Shown one piece after another: positions 9,625 to 18,800 of a DNA stretch of 64,000 nucleotides. Source of the DNA: Rhynchopus sp. YZ270_cl-10. Lineage: Eukaryota > Euglenozoa > Diplonemea > Diplonemida > Diplonemidae. The notes below the pieces were generated by a model that had not been told where the DNA came from, searched no databases, and saw nothing but the letters and a program-made list of their open reading frames with translations. The stretch lies in contig OZ037842.1 of the NCBI GenBank assembly GCA_964035575.1, positions 372,001-436,000 of the forward strand, written 5' to 3'. Each line of letters starts with the position of its first letter. Position 1 is the stretch's first letter. The position numbers and the translations under genes were made by a program.

Positions 9625-11919
9625 AAAAAGTATTTTCATCATATGCAATCAATAAATTGATAGTATATGGTGAGGGATCAACAAAAATGGTCCCATCTTT
9701 CTTTTTATGTTGTGTGTTTTGCAAAACGTAGAAAAGAAAAGTAAAATGCTTCGTGCACAAGTTGAAACTTCAGTAGATTGGTTTCTGATATTAACCCTGT
9801 TTCAGTCCTAAGAATCATACAGTTGTATTCAAAAGGGTGGACATCTTCAGTGATTTCCCTTTAAATGGTGGGTGAATATCGTGAAACCGATGTTCGTGTG
9901 AACATTTGGTACCTTCTACTTCAGTTTTTTGTTTCGGGAATACACAAAATACAAAAGTTTTTTTTTTCTTTTTTCTTATTCCTTTCTCTGTCCTTACTGG
10001 ATGTAATGTCTGATCACCAGGAGGAAGAGTAACCTAAAGAGTCTTGGTCTTGATGGCTGCCGTGTATACGTAAAGTATTCCGTGCAATAATTGCTACCAA
10101 TCCAAACAAATACCAACACATCCTGTCTGTGTATCAGATAGAAAACCTCAGCAAACACACAAGAAAGAGAAATAAAATAAAAGTAAAAAATAGAAAAGTG
10201 AAAAACATACTGAATTTTCTGGACTTAGTAGTTCGCCGTCCAAGCAATGATTAAAACCAGTTTAATCATCCATTGTCCATTGTATTGAAACACCTACACA
10301 AAGACTAGAGTAGTACAAAGAGATAGCAAAACGTGCATTGCAAACAATTTAATATGTGTCCTGGAGTCTTAGTCTCAAGGCTATTGTCCCTTTAAAAATG
10401 GGAAAGCTAAGATGCCCACCAAGACCAAATCGCTCCTGCGAGAAAAATACTCATCACTAGTGACATAGTACGCGTTGAGTACAACCATATAAACTGCGTC
10501 GTGGACATTACCATTGGTAAACCACGACCAAATTACTACTGCGATATACCTATTATCTTCGTTCTTTTTTTTTTCCAAAGTTTTGCGGTTTTTGTAGTAG
10601 GCCTACAGACTGCACAGCTTACCCAGGGTGTGGCAATGTAATACATTGGTCTGACGTCTCACTGAAAGGGTCAAGTACGAGGTCTAGTCCCTTCCAGTGG
10701 TGAAAAAGAGTTTTTTTTTCTTTTTATTTGGTTTGTTGAAAAAAAGTAAAAATAAAAGTGGTGTTTGTTTGTGGGAATTCTTTGAAATAGGACCTTTATC
10801 TAGATTCATTGGCTTCATGAACATATATAGCCTAGAATCGCTCGCTTATTTTTTTCAGAATGCACTGAGCTGCTTCTGGTAGTCTTTAACGTTGACACCA
10901 TAAACGGACACATTTTTTTTATTGGGGTTTCGGTGTCGTCAACCTACTTTAAATAACCTACTTGCTCTCCCTTGTTATTATATCATTTTTTTTTTGGTCT
11001 CTTTTTCTGCTGTTTTTTTTTTTTTTTTTTTAATTTTGATTTCTTTTTTGACTGTTTCAAAGAGGTAGGGAGGGGGTGGGGTGTAGTGCGAAGTTCACAG
11101 GACAGCTGTATTGTGTGCTTCGACTTTCTGTTAACTCCTTTGTAATTATGAGTAAACAAAGCATAGTGCAGCAGTAGAATATATCTATAAATATAAACTA
11201 GTTTGCACTATGTGTTTAGCTTTTTAGGGCTAATGTACTAGAGACCATTCCGCAACATACTCTAAGCGAGGCTCAGTTTTTCACAGCATGTCTGGAGGCA
11301 CTTGTAAATAAAAAGTATTTTCATCATATGCAATCAATAAATTGATAGTATATGGTGAGGGATCAACAAAAATGGTCCCATCTTTCTTTTTATGTTGTGT
11401 GTTTTGCAAAACGTAGAAAAGAAAAGTAAAATGCTTCGTGCACAAGTTGAAACTTCAGTAGATTGGTTTCTGATATTAACCCTGTTTCAGTCCTAAGAAT
11501 CATACAGTTGTATTCAAAAGGGTGGACATCTTCAGTGATTTCCCTTTAAATGGTGGGTGAATATCGTGAAACCGATGTTCGTGTGAACATTTGGTACCTT
11601 CTACTTCAGTTTTTTGTTTCGGGAATACACAAAATACAAAAGTTTTTTTTTTCTTTTTTCTTATTCCTTTCTCTGTCCTTACTGGATGTAATGTCTGATC
11701 ACCAGGAGGAAGAGTAACCTAAAGAGTCTTGGTCTTGATGGCTGCCGTGTATACGTAAAGTATTCCGTGCAATAATTGCTACCAATCCAAACAAATACCA
11801 ACACATCCTGTCTGTGTATCAGATAGAAAACCTCAGCAAACACACAAGAAAGAGAAATAAAATAAAAGTAAAAAATAGAAAAGTGAAAAACATACTGAAT
11901 AAAAAAAAAAAAAAAAAAA
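9625..11919 (+). mobile_element. Retroelement-like fossil with 591-bp direct terminal repeats and A-tail
   Basis: Two 591-bp direct repeats (9625-10215 and 11310-11900) look identical by eye and flank 1094 bp with no visible coding frame. The second copy is followed at once by a 19-base A-run. The repeats could be LTRs of a small non-autonomous (TRIM-like) element, though they lack the usual TG...CA ends. Alternatively this is a poly(A)-tailed retroposon whose 3' region was duplicated. It has no coding capacity and so is not autonomous. The sameness of the repeats suggests a recent event. Confidence 0.5.
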
Positions 11920-13084
11920 GGGTAAATTGCGATAACACGTATACTTTTTTTTTCGATTTGCGATAACACGTACACAAAAAGTATACGTGTTATCGCGAAA
12001 AAGTGTACGTGTTTTCGCGAACAAAAACGTACGTGTTTTCCCAGGTACCCAGGTACCCAGGTACCCAGGTACCCAGGTACCCAGGTTTGTCAAGGAAACC
12101 AAACTTTTTGTCACGGAAAAAGTCGTGACAGGGCACTGGGTACTGGGTACACTGTGTACAAGGATAAAAGTCGTGAAAGAGCAACCACAGCTCCACATGA
12201 CAAACACAAAAGTGTCCAGTCACGTGGGGCATTCATGCACTGAGGAGATAATGATCCAACAATTTACAAGAAAGATTACTTAACCTACTGCTGGAAGTTG
12301 CCAGGTCGTAGTAACACACAAAGTGTGCCTCCGTTCGGGAATACCGGATATTCTAGAGACCAAAAAGGCCTCTTCCGCTAGTCAAGGTATAACCGAATGA
12401 ACGGCCCAAGACCCCCGTGGAGAAGTTAAATGTTGTAATGATATCAAGTACAAACTGCGACCACTGTCTTACCCTCCTCAATGCATGGTGGAAGATGTCT
12501 TTGACAACAAATATCCTGTACCCAGGTACCCATATTCCCAGACCCACGCAGTACCACGTCGCAGTACTACGCAAAATTTACCACCAGACCCTGTGTTCGT
12601 GCACCTTAAGTACGTAAGTCTGGTTCCCAGACCCACGCAGTGGCACATGACCGCAAGTGTGAGTGACCCACACAGAGGGATACGCAAAATTTACCACCAG
12701 ACCCTGTCTTCTGAATGTCACACGTACATTTTTTTGAACACTTTTCGCGATAACACGTACATATTTCGCTAAAAAACGGGGTGCTCGCAACCGCGTTCTA
12801 GACCCCCACAGATGCTCAAAAGTGCCAAAATTTGCTTTGAATGTCCTCAAATCGTCGAAATTAGCCATTTTTGGGGCCCAAAAAAAAAAATTCGAGGGTC
12901 TAGGTATGGAGAGCGAGCACCTTAGAAGAAGGAAACACGTACATTTTTGTTCGCGATAACACGTATACTTTTTTGACCACTTTTCGCGATAACACGTACA
13001 CTTTTTCGCGATAACACGTATACTTTTTGTGTACGTGTTATCGCAAATGGAAACAAAAAGTATACGTGTTATCGCAATTTGCCC
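11920..13084. mobile_element. TIR element with GCGATAACACGTA subterminal repeats
   Basis: TIRs read GGG(T/C)AAATTGCGATAACA from either end and continue to about 25 bp. A-runs flank both sides. The motif CGATAACACGTA(T/C)AC recurs many times in both orientations within about 100 bp of each end, like transposase-binding arrays. The core holds a small CAGGTACC satellite and a duplicated segment (about 12537-12590 and 12630-12710) sharing ACGCAAAATTTACCACCAG. No transposase is seen. It sits directly after the A-tail of the preceding fossil. Confidence 0.8.
12041..12086. repeat. 8-bp satellite (CCAGGTAC)n, about 6 copies
   Basis: A tandem 8-bp unit, read cyclically as GTACCCAG, inside the ACACG-repeat TIR element. 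Confidence 0.93.
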
Positions 13085-13660
13085 AAAAAAAAAAAAAAAA
13101 AAGTGTGTTTTTAAAAATGTTTTCCGGGCATGCTTTTGAGGTGTTTTTATGGGTGTCTGGTGGAAATTTGGAACTATCTGGGCTCCCGGAGTGACTTTTC
13201 AGCCGCTTTTCACGAAAAAACCGACCCAGAAAGTGATTACAGGCTTGCGATGTTACTGAGTAGGGTATGAGTAGGGTATTTTCAGACCTGTTTTTTGACC
13301 ACAAAAACACCAAAAAACGGCCAAAAAAAGCAAAACAGGTCGGAATGGACTCACAGGACCTCCCTGGGGCAATTTTGTGCCCAAGCAGCTGTCATGATGT
13401 CAAAATTTTGCTGTTTTTTTGATTTTTTTCACCAAAAATGGCCATTTTACCCAACATGGCCAAAACCGTCAAAAAGCCACTTTTTCACTATTTTTTTGCA
13501 TTTTATCATATTCTGGGTCGCCCTTAGCATGAATTTTCGGGTCACAGGGTGTTTCTGACCCATTTCTGGGGTGTTTTCCGACCAGAGGTGACCAGGAAAT
13601 GGCCCAAAACACCAAAAATAATAAAAGTGACAAAAATTCCTTCGGGAGTCGCTGCCCCTA

Positions 13661-14414
13661 GGCATAGGTGCCCGGCGAGTTAAAACAACTCGGCAACTCG
13701 CCCAAATTCGGCCAACAACTCGCCCATTTTTTTTGGGCGAGTTGTTTTTTTTTGGGATTTTTTATGGCTACAAAAACACAGGTACACAGGTACACAGGTA
13801 CACAGGTACACAGGTACACAGGTACACCACATCACGTTTTATCTTGTGCATCCCACGCTTCACAGCTGGTCTGTGAATGTGCGCTTTGTGTGGTTTTGTG
13901 TATCCCAAAGGAAGTCGTCGCCCAAAGCATTTTGACTAAACGTGTGAACGTTGTGAACCTGGAATCGATAGCAGACAGGAAAAGAGGATGGGCAGGCAGC
14001 GCCTGCCCGACCTGTGTGAAGTGAATCCCCCCAGCAATTACCAAAAACCGTGAGTGTGCACGGTGGCCCATGGACCACCACGACCTAGTTACCACCTATG
14101 ACTAGTCATATGACAAGGTGCATGTAATGAGTGGCGTTTGGCCTTAGCCCTGGTTGTTTTTCTTGAGATTATGTGTTGTACCAACGTTACATGTGTGTAA
14201 CCTTACAACGTCACCTCCCATCCCTGTATGTTTTTGCCTGTAAAAATGGGCGAGTTGTGGCCGAGTTGTGGCCGAGTTGTGCCGAGTATAGGGCGAGTTG
14301 TGCCGAGTATAGGGCGAGTTGTGGCCGAGTTGTCCGAGTTTTTGGGCGAGTTGTTAGGTGAAATCGTAAAGTTCCGACAACTCGCCCAAAAACGACTCGG
14401 CGGGCACCTATGCC
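13661..14414. mobile_element. TA-flanked TIR element F, divergent copy 3
   Basis: Ends are GGCATAGGTGCCCGGCGAG and CTCGGCGGGCACCTATGCC, with TA on both sides and subterminal GGCGAGTT/GGCCGAGTTG arrays. The architecture matches the copies at 4237 and 6109 but the core is different. The left TA is shared with the split palindrome (ending CCCC), and the right TA is followed by a 25-base G-run. Confidence 0.85.
13776..13827. repeat. 8-bp satellite (ACACAGGT)n, about 6.5 copies
   Basis: A tandem 8-bp unit, read cyclically as GTACACAG, inside element F copy 3. Confidence 0.93.
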
Positions 14415-14416
14415 TA

Positions 14417-14441
14417 GGGGGGGGGGGGGGGGGGGGGGGGG
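14417..14441. repeat. Poly-G run, 25 bases
   Basis: This G-run borders the right end of the transposon train. Ordinary gene-flanking DNA follows. Confidence 0.95.
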
Positions 14442-14597
14442 TTTTGGTTTCGATTACTGCAAAGATATTTACACTAGAGAGAAATGTCCTGAAAAAAAAA
14501 AAATATAAAGATCGAGCTTTCTGGACATTCATCCGGATGCATCCGCATTTTTGTTTTTTCCGAATCGCTCAACAGGGTGGTAGACTTCCAACCTCCC

Positions 14598-15817
14598 TCA
14601 GCCGCTTAATGCCCGCAAACTTTCATGTACTCGCAGCTGTAAAATTTTTTTTTTAAAATCACACACACACATCAATACATACCAAATCTCTCCCTTGCTC
14701 CATCACCATTTTTACCACCTCTTCATCTACCTTGGGGAAGAGCCTCATCAGAACCTCTGGGGGGCAGTTCGCGAGCAACTCTACACGCTCTTGCAAGGGA
14801 ATGTGCTCCAGCCCGGCTACGGGGAAGCCACCGTCCCAGATGACCTCACCACCTCCATCACGAGGCGGGGTCACATCCCGCACCCGCGTTGCTTCAAACC
14901 CTGCTCCCCTTGCTTCCACACCCTGCATCGTGTCCAACGGTGTCTCTGGACTCTCGTTGTCCCCTTCCGATGGATGTTCTTCCTCTCTCATGGGTGCCTC
15001 GGCTGTAGGGGGGAGTGGTGCAGCATTCTTGGGTGGCGGGTCGTTGTAGGTCCCATCAGGATTGCGGAGTGTCGGGTCGCTGTGTGTTGGTGCTGCGATA
15101 GGAACGTTCCCGCCCTCGAGGGGGCTGCAGGCGACGGGGCCGTTGTTGTGTGGTGGGGAGGGGGTGGTGTACTGCGGGGAGTTGTACTGTGTGGGTGCGA
15201 GGGGGTCGTAGGTGGGGTTGGCCTGGCGTGTGGAGGAGAAGCGTGTGGGTGCGAGGGGGTCGACCTCGTCGTAGCGTGGCGCACCGTTGCTGGGCTGTGC
15301 GTAGTGTGGTTGTGTTGTGTTGTGTGCGTACTGTGGGTGGTGAGGGTGAGGGGGCTCTTCGTAGCGTGGTTGTGCGTAAGGTGATGGATCGTATGCAGGT
15401 GCAGGTGGTGCGGATCCGTAGTTGTCTGTGCCATGCGGAGGTGCAGTGCTCCTCCGATTGTTATACTGTGCACCATTCTGCATCTGCGCATTCCACTGCG
15501 GTGCAGATGAGCGGTGGGGTGCTTCGCGGATCTGAAGGGGGAGGTGGTGTAATAAAAGAAGTTGGCTGGAATAAAGTGAAGTTGATAGTGAATAAAAGTA
15601 AAAGTGGTTTTTCGAGTGGGGTGTGAATGGTTCGCCCCTTTTATTGGTGCGGAGACGTGCATACCACCACGGAACTCGCATTGCGATCGTCCTGCTTCGT
15701 CGTAGAGGTGTAGGTGTTGTTGTTGCTGTTGTTGGTGTTGTTGTTGTTGCCGGCCCTTCTTATCGGCGCGTCTGGCGGTGCTGTGTCCCGTGGGGGGGTA
15801 TGCCCGCAGTTTCCCAT
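14598..15817 (-). CDS. N-terminally acylated, Pro/His/Asn-rich CUE-domain protein
   Basis: Three exons: 15817-15665, 15531-14683 and 14636-14598. Both introns (133 and 46 bp) are phase 0 with donors GTATGC and GTATGT. The product is 346 aa. MGNCG at the start is a myristoyl/palmitoyl-type signal (Gly2, Cys4). About 250 disordered residues follow, rich in N, T, P, H and Q, with repeated APTQYNS/DPLAPT segments. The last about 60 residues are a CUE-like ubiquitin-binding domain: ERVELLANCPPEVLMRLFPKVDEE, closed in exon 3 by RVHESLRALSG. The intron splitting the last CUE helix lies at the same point as in the gene at 1-1099, which argues for common ancestry. The role is probably membrane-tethered ubiquitin recognition; this is inferred from domains. 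Confidence 0.8.
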
Positions 15818-15893
15818 TGTTGTGTTGTGTCCTACCTTCCTGCCTGTGTGCAGAGGCAATGTGACTGCGGTGTGGTGTAGAGGTACTGGTGTT

Positions 15894-15927
15894 GGGGGAG
15901 AGGGGAGAGGGGAGAGGGGCGGGGGAG
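15894..15927 (-). promoter_or_regulatory. CT-rich tract upstream of the CUE gene (C/T on coding strand)
   Basis: GGGAGAGGGGAGAGGGG-type purine repeats on the plus strand (pyrimidine on the coding strand), about 75-110 bp before the start. Similar tracts precede the genes starting at 17534 and 44368. A promoter role is a guess. Confidence 0.35.
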
Positions 15928-16412
15928 ATCAAATAAAATTTCGCGCGCTATTTTTTTTCCGAAAAAAGGTGCTAAAAAGTTGGCTCTCGACGTCCCAACC
16001 GAAGCAGGGGGAATCTTTCAGAGACTATCATGCAATATCTGCGGACAGACAAACGCTCACCCACTACGCCACGCATGCATGTGATACGAGTCTCGTAACT
16101 CATTTGTTCTGAAGTTCTTTTCTGAAGAAAACTGGGGGGGTCAGGGGAGAGTTCGCCGGTGATGTGTTCTTCTTCTTCAAAGGCACCGGGTTGTGTCCTA
16201 GCAAGGACGGGCATATTAAAATGAGAGTGTGGAACATATCAGGAGCAACATAGCTCGAACGGAGGTGGGATGGGGGACACAACACAAATCACACGAAGAC
16301 ACAAACGTAAAACAATCATATAAAAAACCTATCGTACAAACTTTGATAAACGTAGTTTTATAATGCGTAGTGATCTTCTCCTTAAAGTGCACTCAAAACT
16401 ACCACAACCGAC
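15928..16412. other. Intergenic DNA, no gene seen
   Basis: Mixed-composition spacer between the second CUE gene and the Cys-rich repeat gene. I see no long frame, RNA gene or clear repeat. Confidence 0.6.
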
Positions 16413-17534
16413 TTAGTTAGTCTTGTCGCAGATGTACACACCAGCGGGAAGCTTCTTCGAGTCCTCAAGAGTCCAGCACTTGCTCGGGAGAGCACCACAC
16501 TTGCACCAGGTGCATCCAGCGTCGGCGTCGCAGCTGTCCTGGTCGGGCTCGCTGCATGCGTCCTTGACAGCGACAGGTGCCGGAGGGGAAGGGGCAGAGG
16601 TCTTGTCGCAGATGTACACACCAGCAGGGAGCTTCTTCGAGTCCTCAAGAGTCCAGCACTTGCTCGGGAGGGCACCGCACAGGCACCAGGTGCATCCAGC
16701 GTCGGCGTCGCAGCTGTCCTGGCTAGAGTAGGTGCACGCGTCCTTCACAGCAACAGGTGCCGGAGGGGCAGAGGTCTTGTCGCAGATGTACACTCCAGCA
16801 GGGAGCTTCTTCGAGTCCTCAAGGGTCCAGCACTTGCTCGGGAGAGCACCACACTTGCACCAGGTGCATCCGGCGTCAGCGTTGCAGCTGTCCTCGTCGG
16901 ACTCGCTGCACGCGTCCTTCACGGCAACAGGTGCCGGAGGGGAAGGGGCAGAGGTCTTGTCGCAGATGTACACTCCAGCTGGGAGCTTCTTCGAGTCCTC
17001 AAGAGTCCAGCACTTGCTCGGGAGAGCACCACACTTGCACCAGGTGCACCCAGCGTCGGCGTTACAGCTGTCCTCATCGGGCTCGCTGCACGCATCCTTG
17101 ACAGCAACAGGTGCCGGAGGGGCAGAGGTCTTGTCGCAGATGTACACTCCAGCTGGGAGCTTCTTCGAGTCCTCAAGAGTCCAGCACTTGCTCGGGAGAG
17201 CACCACACTTGCACCAGGTGCATCCGGCGTCAGCGTTGCAGCTGTCCTCGTCGGACTCGCTGCACGCGTCCTTCACGGCAACAGGTGCCGGAGGGGAAGG
17301 GGCAGAGGTCTTGTCGCAGATGTACACACCAGCGGGAAGCTTCTTCGAGTCCTCAAGAGTCCAGCACTTGCTCGGGAGAGCACCACACAGGCACCAGGTG
17401 CATCCAGCGTCGGCGTCGCAGCTATCCTGGCTAGAGTAGGTGCATGCTTCGTAGTCGTTCTTGAGTCCGAGGGAGCGGACCTCGACCTGTGCAGCAACGC
17501 ACACAGGCAAGACAGCGAGGACGAGACGCAGCAT
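16413..17534 (-). CDS. Secreted protein of six cysteine-rich tandem repeats
   Basis: The product is 373 aa. I choose the start at 17534 because it gives a clean signal peptide (MLRLVLAVLPVCVAA); an upstream in-frame Met would add a Pro-rich leader. After about 30 residues come six units of 58-61 aa. Each contains DADAGCTWC, C-GALPSKCW and KKLPAGVYICDK, joined by linkers SAP(SP)PAPVAVKDA. Each unit has seven Cys with fixed spacing (C-x7-C-x5-C-x2-C-x-C-x6-C-x15-C). Units 1 and 5 begin CTYSSQDSC and the others CSE(S/P)D(E/Q)DSC. DNA identity between units is very high, so the array was recently duplicated or homogenised. It has no membrane anchor and is probably an extracellular or wall-associated protein. 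I do not recognise a named family. Confidence 0.85.
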   Translation of the reverse strand: MLRLVLAVLPVCVAAQVEVRSLGLKNDYEACTYSSQDSCDADAGCTWCLCGALPSKCWTLEDSKKLPAGVYICDKTSAPSPPAPVAVKDACSESDEDSCNADAGCTWCKCGALPSKCWTLEDSKKLPAGVYICDKTSAPPAPVAVKDACSEPDEDSCNADAGCTWCKCGALPSKCWTLEDSKKLPAGVYICDKTSAPSPPAPVAVKDACSESDEDSCNADAGCTWCKCGALPSKCWTLEDSKKLPAGVYICDKTSAPPAPVAVKDACTYSSQDSCDADAGCTWCLCGALPSKCWTLEDSKKLPAGVYICDKTSAPSPPAPVAVKDACSEPDQDSCDADAGCTWCKCGALPSKCWTLEDSKKLPAGVYICDKTN

Positions 17535-17565
17535 TATGCTTCTTATTTCTGCAGTGGCATTGCGT

Positions 17566-17595
17566 GGGGCGGGAGAGGGGAGAGGGGAGGGGAGG
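17566..17595 (-). promoter_or_regulatory. CT-rich tract upstream of the Cys-rich repeat gene
   Basis: GGGGCGGGAGAGGGGAGAGG-type purine run on the plus strand, about 32-62 bp before the chosen start. It matches tracts before two other genes; function is inferred only. Confidence 0.35.
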
Positions 17596-17599
17596 TGCA

Positions 17600-18800
17600 C
17601 AGCAACACTGTGCAAAGAGCATGGAGATAAGACATGAGGCCCAAGTTTTCAAACTGTTCTTCTTTTCCGTTCTTTTGTTGTTCTTATTTTTTGTTTTTTT
17701 TTGAAAACTTGGTTGTATTAGTGTAGACACCCGAGGATGAACTCCACTATTTTGTTTTTTTTGTTGTTTTGAACCCAAAAGATGGGACACATAATGGCGC
17801 ATGGCACCTTGGTAAGGGTGGGACCTGGGGGGGGTTGCTTTGCTGTGGGGAACCATTTATTTTTTTCTGGCTTGGAGGAGGAAAGAAGCATTTTAAAATG
17901 AACGACAGGGTTGGGATCGAGACGTGTATCGGGTTTCTTTTTCATTGAACCCAACCCGAATGTAGTTTACTTTGCTCTTCTGAGGGGAGTTTTTTTTCTT
18001 TTTTTTTTTTTTGCGGCACACATTTTGTGTAAGTCAGTGTAACTGGAAATAGGGCGAAGGGGGGTGGGAGAAGCAAAACATGGATGAATGGAAAGAAAAT
18101 GCCATTCTTTATGGGGCGTGGGATGTGGGAAGAGGGGACGAGGTTAAAGCACAAGGAATGATGGGGAGAAGGGGGGAGGGAAGGAGCAGTGGGGAAAATG
18201 GGTGTAAAAATAAAAAGAAAATAAACGAAGGAGGAACCTCAGAATTTTTCCCCACTAAAAAAAAATCAGGCTCTCCTATCAAATAGGGAACCTGTGCTTA
18301 TGTGATACTGTTCGTATCTTTTTTAACGACCAACTTTTTTATCTACAATCACCCCCCAAAAAAGGACGGTATTGCACTCAATGTCAGCCAAAAGGGTTTG
18401 GGTATTAAAGCGGTCGTATTTCACAATTACCCTAGCCAATATTGATGTACACGATGCAATCTTGCACAACCGTTTCGGGTTGCGCTCCGAATGTATCGGG
18501 TATCCTTTTTTTGTTCTGTTGGCAATCTGATAGTAATGTAGCGTGCCCATTCGGATAGTCTTTGCACTATCAAATTTTTGTGTTGACGATCCGGAATTTT
18601 CCTTGGATTTTTTTTTAGGGGAATTGTAAAGTAAAAACCCCGTTCGTCTTTTGTTTGGTATGCTACCTACTTCATACACAAAATAAAAAATAAAAATGGG
18701 GGTGTATCGTGCATGCACCTCCAAAAAAGGGTGGGGGGGATCGAGGGGGTTTTTGTCTCTCTTTTTTTTTCGTTCTCGCAGTATCCTCGACCTTCGTCTT
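17600..18800. other. AT-rich intergenic DNA between the dynein 3' end and the Cys-rich gene
   Basis: T-runs and A-runs with no credible coding frame. It contains one copy of the ACACCCGAGGATGA motif. Confidence 0.65.
17701..17749 (+). repeat. ACACCCGAGGATGA motif, copy 1
   Basis: TTGAAAACTTGGTTGTATTA, then GTG...ACACCCGAGGATGAACTC, then CACTA. The TAGTG and CACTA flanks can pair. Nearly identical to 37845-37892. Confidence 0.7.

Larger units (their letters stand above)
8008..13658. mobile_element. TA-flanked foldback element split by a 4.4-kb insertion
   Basis: The left arm (8008 to about 8610) starts GGGGCAGCGACTCCCG. The right arm (about 13095-13658) ends CGGGAGTCGCTGCCCC and is nearly the exact reverse complement of the left arm. 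TA lies on both sides. The arms are homologous to the palindrome at 3045-4234, which is intact across its centre; here the centre is interrupted by foreign DNA at about 8610-13095. That insert contains the open frame at 8623-9309, 591-bp direct repeats and the ACACG-repeat element. Confidence 0.82.

Noticed and set aside
9625-11919. Intact LTR retrotransposon
   Set aside because: No coding interior, no TG...CA ends recognised and an A-tail after the second repeat. At most a non-autonomous fossil.
16732-17439. 235-residue plus-strand frame with repeated QMYTPAGSFFESS
   Set aside because: It is the antisense of the cysteine-rich repeats. Periodic DNA opens the opposite strand too, and the minus-strand frame has a signal peptide and Cys pattern.
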